Of a DNA stretch of 10,753 nucleotides, positions 1 through 6,852 are shown piece by piece. Position numbers and translations under genes: made by a program. Below the pieces are notes generated by a model. It had not been told where the DNA came from. It did no database searches and worked only from the letters and a program-made list of their open reading frames with translations. How positions within the stretch are numbered: position 1 is the first letter of the stretch; the number at the start of each line of letters is the position of its first letter. This DNA comes from Strigomonas culicis (taxonomy: Eukaryota; Euglenozoa; Kinetoplastea; Trypanosomatida; Trypanosomatidae), in contig AUXH01000634.1 of NCBI GenBank assembly GCA_000482145.1, forward strand, positions 1 to 10,753. The letters are read 5' to 3'.

Positions 1-1262
1 CACGCGCGTCGGCGCTCCGCCTCCTGCCGCGCGCGCTCGCGCTCGATCTCGGCCGCGCGCCGCTGCTGTGCGGCGGCCCACAGCACGTCGCGCGCCTCCC
101 GCGGCGTGGCGGCCGTGCCGTCGCGCAGCAGGAGGTGCTGCTGCCGCTCGCTCAGCGCCCGCGAGGCCGCGCTGATCGCCGGCCGGAAGGTCTCCTCCGC
201 GCGGTCGAGGTCGCGCTGCGTGACGACGCGCCGCTTGCCGCCCTCCGCCTCGCCGACGGAGCGCTCCGTCGGCGGGCGGTACAGGCGCGCGGCCGCGCTC
301 TCGCCGGCCGTGCCGTCGCGCGCGCGCTGTGCGGCGACCAGCTCCCGTGACATGGCGCTGATCTGCGGCCGCGCGCTGGCCACCGCCTCCCCCCCCTCCT
401 GCTGCTGCTGCTTTTGCTGCTGCGGGTGGCTGGGGTAGAGCCTCTCGTGTGCCGGGCGCAGGGCCACGTCGCGCTCGCGGTAGTACAGCCGCGAGAGCTC
501 CGCCGAGGCCTCCGACACGCGCGGGGCGAAGGTGCAGTGCCGCGCGTAGTCCGCGTCGAAGGGCGCCGCGCGGCCGCCGCTCGGCGGGTGGTAAAGGCGG
601 TCCGTCACGCTCGTCGAGAGCTCCAGCTGCGACGCGGAGGCGGAGATGTGCGGCTGGAACGGCGCGTCCGCCTCCGCGAGGGCGTACAGCCGCGCCCGCC
701 GCTGCGCCTCGTGCGCGATAAGGGTGTCCTCCACCGGCGCGGCGCCGCGGCCCTCGGCGGCCGCCTTCTCCTGTGCGTAGGCGGAGATGCGGGGCTGGCC
801 GGGCGCGGCCGCGGCGTCGCGCGCGACGGCCTGCATCTCCGCGACGCGGCGGCGCGCGTCGCGGTCGCGGCGCCACGCCTCCTGCCGCTCGGCCGCGGTC
901 TGCGGGTGGCGTGCCTGCCTCTGCGCGTGCTGCGCCGCCGCGCGCGCGGTGATGGCCGGGCGGTAGGCGTGGGCCGCGTCGGTGGCCGCGGCCGCGGCGG
1001 CCTGCGCGGCGCGCTGCTCCGCCTGCCGCTGCCGCTGACGCGCGTGGAGGTCGTGCAGGCGCGCGTCGATGGGCGCCTCGTGCCGCACGGTGCTCTGCGC
1101 GTGGTACTGCCGCGCGTAGTCGGTGATGGCAGGCGCGAAGGGAGCCGACTGCGCCTGCGTGAGCTGCTGCCGCTCGCGCAGGAGCGCGATGTGCGCGCGG
1201 TACTGCTCGCCCGCCTCATGCAGGTAGTCCACGAGGGCGCTGCTATTCGCGGTCGTGCTCAT
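1..1262 (-). CDS. Repeat protein with seven F-x-P-x-I-[ST] motifs, 3'-truncated by window edge
   Basis: An open frame runs from an ATG at 1262 to the window edge without a stop: 420 complete codons plus two bases, so the C-terminus is missing. The protein is rich in Ala, Arg, Gln and Glu and should be largely helical. The motif [F/Y]-x-P-x-[I/V]-[S/T] recurs seven times, at residues about 42, 100, 155, 202, 245, 297 and 359, spaced 43-62 residues apart; copies 3 and 6 have lost the aromatic residue. The tripeptide RLY occurs at about 191, 222, 258, 274 and 326, usually before a copy, twice followed by a Pro pair (RLYHPPS, RLYRPPT). There is a Gln/Lys-rich patch at 281-288. No signal peptide or membrane span is visible. 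I do not recognise the family. A cytoskeletal or flagellar role is a guess from the repeat style and composition. The start is supported by a pyrimidine tract and TTTAG 35 bases upstream. The coding status is strong: GC matches the other genes and the frame is open over 1.26 kb. Confidence 0.85.
   Translation of the reverse strand, partial: MSTTANSSALVDYLHEAGEQYRAHIALLRERQQLTQAQSAPFAPAITDYARQYHAQSTVRHEAPIDARLHDLHARQRQRQAEQRAAQAAAAAATDAAHAYRPAITARAAAQHAQRQARHPQTAAERQEAWRRDRDARRRVAEMQAVARDAAAAPGQPRISAYAQEKAAAEGRGAAPVEDTLIAHEAQRRARLYALAEADAPFQPHISASASQLELSTSVTDRLYHPPSGGRAAPFDADYARHCTFAPRVSEASAELSRLYYRERDVALRPAHERLYPSHPQQQKQQQQEGGEAVASARPQISAMSRELVAAQRARDGTAGESAAARLYRPPTERSVGEAEGGKRRVVTQRDLDRAEETFRPAISAASRALSERQQHLLLRDGTAATPREARDVLWAAAQQRRAAEIERERARQEAERRRA
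162..1139 (-). repeat. Seven degenerate protein repeats (F-x-P-x-I-[ST]) within the truncated gene
   Basis: The coordinates run from the first aromatic residue of copy 1 (Phe42, codon 1137-1139) to the last residue of copy 7 (Ser367). Copies read FAPAIT, YRPAIT, GQPRIS, FQPHIS, FAPRVS, ARPQIS and FRPAIS. The next three residues usually end in Ser or Ala. The copies are diverged at protein level and are not obvious DNA tandem repeats, so the array looks old and kept by selection rather than a recent expansion. Confidence 0.8.
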
Positions 1263-1831
1263 CGGCGGTGGGAGAGGCAGTCCGACGGAGTTGCTTCTAA
1301 ACGTACAACAAAGCAAAAAAAAAAAAGAAGAAGTGAATGGATGTATGCAAGCCTTCGTGTCTGTGCCTTTGCTTCGTGTATCCACTTTAGTTAGTTACTT
1401 TTATTTACTTAGTTCGTCTAAGTCTATATAAAAAAAAATATTTATGTAAAAAATAACTCTAGAAAAAAGAAGGAAAAAAAAAGAAATAAGCGCTCACGCC
1501 TCGGTCCTTGGCAGCGAGTTCCTTTTTTTTTTTTCAGACCTTTGAAGAACCAGAACAGAAGGGGATGCGTTGTAATGGAGAGAATACTCACGGAGAGAGA
1601 GACAACGGCAACTAGATGTACAAACCATTCACTTATAGGAATAATGATAATGAAAAAAACTGTTTCTTTTTTTTTTGAACTTATGGAAGTAAATATGTAG
1701 ATGTAGTAATTTATTTCTTTTGATTATTCTCTCACGCACATAGATCGATAAAGAGAGAGAGAGAGATGAATAGGGGGTTATGTAATTAAAAGTGACGCGT
1801 CGACGGCGCGGTGCCGCGGCCGGCCGGCTGT
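1263..1831. other. Spacer between the repeat-protein gene and the small membrane-protein gene
   Basis: AT-rich, with A and T homopolymers (including a 12-T run near 1524) and short GA runs near 1593-1602 and 1754-1765. It should hold the 3' UTR of the gene at 1832-2449 and the acceptor and 5' UTR of the next gene. The bases just after the TGA (about 1798-1831) stay GC-rich before the sequence turns AT-rich. A 44-codon open frame on the minus strand from 1628 crosses a 12-A run and is not convincing. Confidence 0.7.
1297..1333 (-). promoter_or_regulatory. Predicted spliced-leader acceptor for the repeat-protein gene
   Basis: In the sense direction a run of T with a CTTCTT lead (plus-strand A-rich block 1311-1333) is followed by TTTGTTGTACGTTTAG, whose AG is at 1297-1298. 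No AG lies between the tract and this one. The implied 5' UTR is 34 bases, with the first ATG at 1262. This is a prediction by pattern only. Confidence 0.6.
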
Positions 1832-2449
1832 TCACCTGTTGCGGAGGATATCGTCCTCCATCTCTTTTTGCAGCATCCGCCGCCGCTCCTGCGACTCCTC
1901 CATAGCCTCGAACGTCTGCAGGATGGGGATCGCCATGGTGCGGTAGCGCTCCTGCGCGCGGTCGACGCCGACGCGGCAGGCACGGTAGATACAGTAGAGC
2001 AGCGCGCACACAGAAAGGAAGAGGAGGTAAACGAGCAGGTCACTGATGGCGTTCCAGCTCCGCAGCTGCAGCCGCAGCGTGAAGAGTTGCCAGGCGTAGT
2101 ATCGGCGTCGCAGCCCGAGCCGCGCGCGCCGCACCACACGCAGTGGATGCAGCGGCGCGGCGGCCGCCTGGATCTCCGCCAGTGCCTTGTGGTAGCGCAA
2201 GAGGCGCAGGCCATACTGCAGACACTGGGGTAGGGGGTGCACGGTGAGACAGCGCTGTAGCGCGGCGCCGTCCTCGCCGGCCTTCAACAGGCGACGGTAG
2301 AGCGCGCGCTCGACGGCCGCGCTGGAGGCGGCACGCTGCTGCTGCTCCTCTTGTGGTTGTGGTTGTGGTTGTGGTTGTGGTTGCGTCTGGCTGCTGCTGG
2401 CAGCGGTGGCCGTCGCTGCCGCACAGCAGAGGCTAAACGTACGCCGCAT
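1832..2449 (-). CDS. Small single-span membrane protein, unknown function
   Basis: It encodes 205 residues from the ATG at 2449 to a TGA. The frame is open five codons further upstream, but without an ATG. The N-terminus (MRRTFSLCC, then Ala/Thr/Ser, no acidic residues in the first 30) could be a mitochondrial import signal, though this is inference. Residues 22-33 are a Gln-Pro repeat built from a six-base DNA repeat. Residues 46-98 look helical and contain LYRRLLK. Residues 103-117 are strongly basic. A hydrophobic segment at about 135-156, rich in Leu with Cys and Tyr, is a likely transmembrane helix. The last 40 residues form a charged helix with many Glu, Arg and Met. Basic residues flank the span on both sides, so topology is unclear. 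I do not recognise the family. Strand, GC content and position between two trans-splicing-like signals support a real gene. Confidence 0.8.
   Translation of the reverse strand: MRRTFSLCCAAATATAASSSQTQPQPQPQPQPQEEQQQRAASSAAVERALYRRLLKAGEDGAALQRCLTVHPLPQCLQYGLRLLRYHKALAEIQAAAAPLHPLRVVRRARLGLRRRYYAWQLFTLRLQLRSWNAISDLLVYLLFLSVCALLYCIYRACRVGVDRAQERYRTMAIPILQTFEAMEESQERRRMLQKEMEDDILRNR
2351..2383. repeat. TTGTGG hexanucleotide repeat (Gln-Pro in the protein)
   Basis: Five copies of TTGTGG plus a final TTG on the plus strand, read on the minus strand as alternating CAA and CCA codons. They make the Gln-Pro tract near the N-terminus of the small membrane protein. The units are identical, which suggests recent slippage; the repeat number may vary between strains. 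Confidence 0.9.
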
Positions 2450-2517
2450 GGGCAATACCACCAATTAGTGTATACTTATAGATATAAGTGTTAAGTTTGT
2501 TTTTTAAAATTAGTTTC

Positions 2518-2544
2518 CTTTCAATTTTTTTTAAAAAGAGAAAG
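2518..2544 (-). promoter_or_regulatory. Predicted proximal spliced-leader acceptor for the small membrane-protein gene
   Basis: In sense, CTTTCTCTTTTT (plus-strand 2533-2544) is followed by an A run and then GAAAG, with AG at 2518-2519. The implied 5' UTR is 68 bases to the ATG at 2449. The tract is short, and a better-looking signal lies further upstream at 2707-2726, so the acceptor in use may be that one instead. Confidence 0.4.
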
Positions 2545-2590
2545 ACAAAATGATGGACGAGAGTGTCACAAGGCAGATACAGTGTAGCGT

Positions 2591-2695
2591 CTAAAGAGCA
2601 CTTCTTGTATTATGAGCAGTACTATTATGCTCCGTTCTACATGCTTCTGTGTTACAAAGAGATCGAGTGTCTTGCTCCGGGGGAGGGTGCTTCAT
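2591..2695 (-). other. 34-codon ORF (mini-gene or upstream ORF) downstream of a strong acceptor-like signal
   Basis: ATG at 2695 opens 34 codons ending in TAG at 2591. The peptide begins MKHPPPEQD, is polar with two Cys and shows no known motif. The surrounding stretch, about 2555-2700, is visibly more GC-balanced and less repetitive than the spacer on either side. A four-codon ORF starts at 2706, immediately after the predicted AG and in another frame. It could be an independent tiny mRNA, an upstream ORF in a long 5' UTR of the membrane-protein gene, or chance. Nothing here proves translation. Confidence 0.2.
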
Positions 2696-2706
2696 TCGTC
2701 CAACAT

Positions 2707-2728
2707 CTAAACAAAAAAAAAAGAAGTA
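2707..2728 (-). promoter_or_regulatory. Strong spliced-leader acceptor-like signal, distal
   Basis: In sense, an almost uninterrupted pyrimidine tract (plus-strand A run with GAAG, about 2713-2726) leads into TTGTTTAG, with AG at 2707-2708. It is the cleanest tract-plus-AG in this spacer. It would serve either the 34-codon ORF or a 5' UTR of about 257 bases for the membrane-protein gene. Confidence 0.4.
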
Positions 2729-2826
2729 CTGACAATTTTTATGTACAAGTATATATATATATAACTCTAGTATGCAAAATATGATAATAATAATAACAAA
2801 ATTGGGTAGTAATAAACAAATGCTTG

Positions 2827-2854
2827 AACAAACAAACAAACAAACAAACAAACA
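2827..2854. repeat. (AAAC)n simple repeat
   Basis: A short perfect tetranucleotide array of about six units in the AT-rich spacer, read as (GTTT)n in the sense direction. It is probably a slippage-prone microsatellite in the BILBO1 3' UTR or spacer. Confidence 0.85.
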
Positions 2855-3250
2855 GCAATTTTTCATTTTTACAGTTTTTCTTGTGGAGTTAGTTTCGTGG
2901 TACAGATTCGATATGTACAAGTATGTGCATTTTTCATGAAAAAAGAATTAAATAACAAAACAACAATGAAAAAAAGTGCATTAAATAGTTAACAAAAAAA
3001 AAAAAAAAGAGGAAAAAAAAAAGCGGGTCGCACTTCTTTTTCTCGGTTATATTCTATTACGTTAATCATGTGATAGAAAGACAAGCTATCCTATAGCTTC
3101 TTCTTTTTCTTTTCTTTTTGTATTTATACACCGTACAGATTGCATAAAAGAACGATCTAATCGTATCAGAAAAGTGAACACATTTGCCACAAGAAAACAC
3201 GAAGAAAAAACAGAAAATAGAGAGAGAGTGTGTGAAGCAAAGAACGTTCT

Positions 3251-3251
<1 letters not shown>

Positions 3252-3287
<36 letters not shown>
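3252..3287. repeat. (CT)18 microsatellite, (AG)18 in the BILBO1 3' UTR
   Basis: Eighteen perfect CT units on the plus strand, followed by near-repeat bases up to 3297. In sense it is an AG purine tract starting some 20 bases after the BILBO1 stop. It has the wrong strand sense for a splicing pyrimidine tract of the downstream gene. Confidence 0.95.
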
Positions 3288-3291
<4 letters not shown>

Positions 3292-3296
3292 CTCTC

Positions 3297-3311
3297 TTAT
3301 TATCATTTTTA
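3297..3311 (-). other. Tandem in-frame stop codons ending BILBO1
   Basis: In frame the gene ends TAA AAA TGA TAA TAA, so four of five codons are stops. This guards against read-through, unlike the two neighbouring complete genes, which have open GC-rich extensions after single stops. Confidence 0.9.
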
Positions 3312-5048
3312 AAAGGCGGACGGGTCGCGACTGTACGAACGTCCCGTGACGTTCTGCCGCATGTTCGTGAGGAAGTTGCTTGCCTCCGACATGAGCTTCG
3401 TCTCGCGCTGCTCCAGGCTGTCGCGCTGCTCCCGCAACCGCAGCTCCTGCTCGATCAGTGTCCGTTCGTGCTGCGTCACGAGCTCGCGCTGGCGACGGTG
3501 GTCCTCCAGTTCCGCCTCCTTGTGCTTCACGACGCGCTCGCGCTCGAGGAGGCTGCTGCGCGCGGTCTCCACCTCCCGCACCCGCACCGTCACCTTTTCC
3601 TTCGCCTCCGCGACGGCCTTCTCGCCGGCGTCTCGGCGGCGCGCGGCCTCGTCCGCCTCGCGCCCCAGGTCCTTCCCGATGTTGTCCAGGTCCTTCAGCG
3701 CTTGCTCCGCGGCGGCCACGTTGCGGTCCGCGAGCCGCACGCCCTCCTCCGCCTTGGGCACGTCGCGCGTGATGGCGTCCGCCTCGAGCGCCGCGTCCTT
3801 CTCGCGCTCCTTCGCCAGGTCGGCCTCGGCCACGGCCTGCTCCGCCGCCTGGTGCGCGCGGTCGGCGGCGCGCTTGGCCTCCTCCAGTGCCTTCTGTAGC
3901 TGCCGCACCTTGTCGTCTGCGGCCGCCGCGTCGCTGCCGAGCGCGGCCGCGCGGCGGTCGAGCTTGTCGCAGTCGCGCGCCATGTCCTGCAGCTCGCGGC
4001 GCGCCTCCTTCTCCCGCTCGCGCGCGTCGGTCAGCACGCCCTCGCGGTCTTTCTTGTCGCGCAGCGCGCGGTCCTTCTCCTTCCGGGCGTCGTCCACGTC
4101 CTTCGCCAGCTCGCGCATGCGGTCGGTGCGGTCGCGCAGCTCCTCGTCCGCGTGCCGCACGCTGCTCTGCGCCACCACGACGTCGCTCTCCGCCGTGTCC
4201 AGGGCGCGCGTGGACTGCTCGACGGTCACCTCCGCGCGCTCGTAAGCGTCGCGCTCGCCCTGAATGTCCTTTCGCAGCTGCTCCTCCTCCCAGAAGGCCT
4301 TGCTGCGGAAGAAGATGCAGTCCGTCATGATGGGGTACAGCCGCGCGAAGCGCTCGAACTCGGAGTAGGAGATGCGACCGTCGCGGTTCAGGTCGCCGCG
4401 CTCGAAGAGGTCCTCCACCGTCGCGGACGAGAAGTCGAGACCCATGTTGCGGAAGCCGTTACGGAAGTCCTCCATGTCGATGCTGCGCGTGCCCTTCGTG
4501 TCGAACTCGGAGAACACGACGCGCACCTTCTCCTCCGGCGACGCGTCCGCGCTCAGCTTCGGCACGAGCGCGCCGCTCGCCGCGGTCGGCGTCGCGCCGT
4601 AGCGGCGCGCGCCGGAGGCCTCGCCACGGCCGCCGGTGTACGGCGCAACTGCGCTGCTCGTCGCCGTCAGCGCACGGCTGCCGCTCGCCGCCGCCGCGCT
4701 GCGCTGCGGCGTCGCCGGCTGCGGCGGCCGCGCGGCCGGCGGGATGGCCTTTTGCGACTCCTTGTGCCACGCGTTCTCGGGTTGGAAGGCGTAGAGCTGA
4801 CAGTAGTCGACGAGCTGCGCCTCGCCGAGCAGATCCACCCACTTGTTCTTCTCCTCGTCGTAGATCTTGATCTTTGCGATGTGGAAGGTGTGCGGCGGCA
4901 CGCTGTCCGGGCGCGTGTTGGAGATCTCTGTCGAGAAGGACGTCTCGATGGACTTGCTGAGCTCCGAGAGGGTCGGCCGGCTGCCGAAGCTGAGCTCGAA
5001 GTTGAGCTTGTTGCCGAAGATGTCGGCTGCGACTTGCACAATGAACAT
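3309..5048 (-). CDS. BILBO1: BILBO1, flagellar pocket collar scaffold protein
   Basis: It encodes 579 residues, ATG at 5048 to TAA, close to the T. brucei protein's length. BILBO1 polymerises into the cytoskeletal collar around the neck of the flagellar pocket. All expected parts are visible in order. First is a globular N-terminal domain (1 to about 105) starting MFIVQVAADIFGNK. Next is a linker rich in Ala, Pro and Ser (about 105-168). Then come two EF-hands with loops at 183-194 and 219-230. A long coiled coil runs from about 253 to 555 and ends in a heptad leucine zipper, L531, L538, L545 and L552. The N-terminal patch that I recall as the partner-binding surface (K60, K62, Y64, W71, Y87, F89 in T. 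brucei) appears intact at K59, K61, Y63, W70, Y86 and F88. EF-hand 2 (DLNRDGRISYSE) is canonical, whereas EF-hand 1 has Lys at loop position 3 and Arg instead of Gly at position 6. The start fits the conserved N-terminus. Confidence 0.97.
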   Translation of the reverse strand: MFIVQVAADIFGNKLNFELSFGSRPTLSELSKSIETSFSTEISNTRPDSVPPHTFHIAKIKIYDEEKNKWVDLLGEAQLVDYCQLYAFQPENAWHKESQKAIPPAARPPQPATPQRSAAAASGSRALTATSSAVAPYTGGRGEASGARRYGATPTAASGALVPKLSADASPEEKVRVVFSEFDTKGTRSIDMEDFRNGFRNMGLDFSSATVEDLFERGDLNRDGRISYSEFERFARLYPIMTDCIFFRSKAFWEEEQLRKDIQGERDAYERAEVTVEQSTRALDTAESDVVVAQSSVRHADEELRDRTDRMRELAKDVDDARKEKDRALRDKKDREGVLTDAREREKEARRELQDMARDCDKLDRRAAALGSDAAAADDKVRQLQKALEEAKRAADRAHQAAEQAVAEADLAKEREKDAALEADAITRDVPKAEEGVRLADRNVAAAEQALKDLDNIGKDLGREADEAARRRDAGEKAVAEAKEKVTVRVREVETARSSLLERERVVKHKEAELEDHRRQRELVTQHERTLIEQELRLREQRDSLEQRETKLMSEASNFLTNMRQNVTGRSYSRDPSAF

Positions 5049-5135
5049 GATGGGTCGGTTTTTTGTTTGTTTTGCTTTTACTGTTCAAATATATGTATAT
5101 ATGTAACTTAGTAAATTCTAATGTAAAACTGTTCA

Positions 5136-5215
5136 CTAGTTGGAAACAATAGCAACAACAGCAACAAACGTAAGTACATAGAGAGCCAGGAAGGGATAAA
5201 AAGAAAAATAGTAAG
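5136..5215 (-). promoter_or_regulatory. Predicted spliced-leader acceptor for BILBO1
   Basis: In sense, a pyrimidine-rich block (plus-strand purines about 5180-5215, with CCCTTCC and CTCTCT in sense) is followed by some 40 bases without any AG and then TTTCCAACTAG, with AG at 5136-5137. The implied 5' UTR is 87 bases. The AG-free gap makes this the most natural acceptor. Confidence 0.55.
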
Positions 5216-5686
5216 CAAACAGAAGATTGGATGCATCACCAACAACTATGGAGGAGTGAATTTCATTTAATTTCAATTCTCTTTTCCACAAGTGAATACT
5301 CTTTTTATTGGTTATAGACAGTATGTTCTGGGAACATATGAAAATAAACGTATTTATATCTTTTGTCTTCTACTTACTTTTTTTTCGACCTCCTACTTTA
5401 TTGTTTTTCTCATCTTCTCATCGTTAATTAGAGAGAGAAAATAAAAGAAAAGAGGGAAACACAACGTCAAAAAAAAAACGAGGACGGCTAAAAGAGCCAC
5501 CAAAAGTGAGAGAACGTGTGTAGTAAAGAAGAAAACAAAAAAGGGAACACCAACAAAGCGAAAAGACAAGTAAAAAAAAATGATGATGATGAAAAGATTC
5601 TTTATTAAAAAACAAAACAAGCCGATGAAAGAAAAATTGTTTGCTTATTATGTTTTTTTTTTTTTGTTATTTTGAATTATTAATAA

Positions 5687-5711
5687 ATCACCAGCCGTGG
5701 CTTAGGGTGAT
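5687..5711. repeat. Small GC-rich inverted repeat in the AT-rich spacer
   Basis: ATCACC at 5687-5692 pairs with GGTGAT at 5706-5711. Inside it, AGC and GCT pair around a four-base loop, leaving a short bulge. The stem is short but stands out as one of the few GC-rich patches in this spacer. No T-run terminator context is relevant for a trypanosomatid polycistron. Confidence 0.5.
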
Positions 5712-5983
5712 ATAAACACACAAAAAGACTAAAAAAAAAATTGACACACAAACAATAATAACAGCAATAATAATGCATGAAAGTAATAATAATATCTTTT
5801 TTCTTTTAAACTGACACACTATCTTTATTTCTCTTATTGTTTTTATTATTATTAGTATGATTCACTCTATCTTATTTGTATTTTTTTTATTTTAGTTCTA
5901 TACAACTTTTTTTTTTTAAGAACACGCTTCATGTGAAGTAGCAGCATACTAAAAAAGAAAAAACCAAAAAAAAAACAATAATA

Positions 5984-6005
5984 GCTGAATTAGAGCTGAA
6001 TTAGA
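5984..6005. repeat. Tandem duplication of an 11-base unit
   Basis: GCTGAATTAGA occurs twice in direct succession, an exact two-copy tandem repeat of non-simple sequence. It probably arose by slippage or local duplication. Confidence 0.85.
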
Positions 6006-6815
6006 GTTTAAGAAAAAAAAAAGAACAAGAGAAACAGCAAAAAAAAAACTGCAGGGAGAAGCAATCGAAACTTGTGCGTCTAAAGGGTATCTTTTGTTAT
6101 TTTTTTATTACTATTATACCGTGTGATAAACGGGAAAAAAAGAATTATTTGTATAGGATCCAGGCTTCCCCATTGTCAATGATGATATATATTATGTGTA
6201 AGCGGAGGATCGGAAGAAAAAAAGGAAAATAAAAAGAAAAGGAATCAACCATGAGCAACAATGAAAAGTAAAAAAAAATAAGGAAAAAGAGAGAACTAAA
6301 GCAACATCAGAAGTAAGTGACCGTCCATTCGTTTATACTTTATTATACCGTCGAACTTTTTTTTTTCTTCATACGTACTTTTATTTCAGTGTAACTAGAA
6401 AGAAAAATAATAAATAAGAATGAAAGAAGAATGAAAATGTACTAAGATAATAAAACGAAAACAAACAAAAAAACACAAACCGACACATGAAGAGAGAAAA
6501 AAAAAAGGAAGTATAAAAACAATAATAATATTAATTAGAAAAAAAAAAGCTGCGCAATGCAAAGCGTTCTCTTTCGTTTTATTTTTAATTACTGTTTTTA
6601 TTGTTACTGTCTAACTCTTTCATATATGTTGTTCATACATATATACTGCATATATGCGTTAGTGCATTTCTTACTTTTCCATAAGGTCTTTTTCTTTTTC
6701 TTCTCCTCTTTTTTAAAAATTTTTTTTTTGGGTTCGCCTTTTTCTTTCTTCCCTTTTTCTTTAGCTTTCTTTCGAATTATTTGTGTTTTTCAAGTCTGCA
6801 TATAAATACATATTT

Positions 6816-6852
6816 ACATACATACATAAATACATACATATATATATATATA
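6816..6852. repeat. TACA/TA simple repeat
   Basis: TACATA-type units pass into a TA run ending near 6852, within the long spacer. It is an ordinary microsatellite. Confidence 0.8.

Larger units (their letters stand above)
2450..3308. other. Spacer between the membrane-protein gene and BILBO1
   Basis: Mostly AT-rich with simple repeats: an AAAC run near 2827-2854, TA runs near 2750-2762, A runs near 2994-3022 and a long CT tract next to BILBO1. The exception is the moderate-GC stretch at about 2555-2700, described separately. The upper part should be the BILBO1 3' UTR. No other gene is supported. Confidence 0.7.

Noticed and set aside
414..1394. Long plus-strand ORF (326 codons) over the repeat-protein gene
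   Set aside because: It is antisense to a longer minus-strand frame with a repeated protein motif, is Arg/Leu/Val-rich low-complexity sequence, and runs into the AT-rich spacer. GC-rich third positions commonly leave antisense frames open.
1494..1628. 44-codon minus-strand ORF with a splice-like AG just upstream
   Set aside because: The frame crosses a 12-base A run, composition is not coding-like, and the region fits UTR sequence.
2294..2317. LYR motif (ALYRRLLK) in the small membrane protein, suggesting a mitochondrial LYR family assembly factor
   Set aside because: Only the short motif matches. I could not see the rest of the LYR domain pattern, and a transmembrane helix further on is not typical of that family.
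3174..3899. Plus-strand ORF including a Leu-Ser run
   Set aside because: The Leu-Ser run comes from the CT microsatellite and the rest is antisense to the BILBO1 coiled coil.
4152..5111. Long plus-strand ORF (319 codons) over BILBO1
   Set aside because: It is antisense to a clearly recognised conserved gene and is a by-product of GC-biased codon use.
5393..5620. Hydrophobic minus-strand ORF of 75 codons resembling a membrane protein
   Set aside because: The Phe, Ile and Leu come from T-rich sequence with homopolymers, and there is no GC rise or other coding sign.
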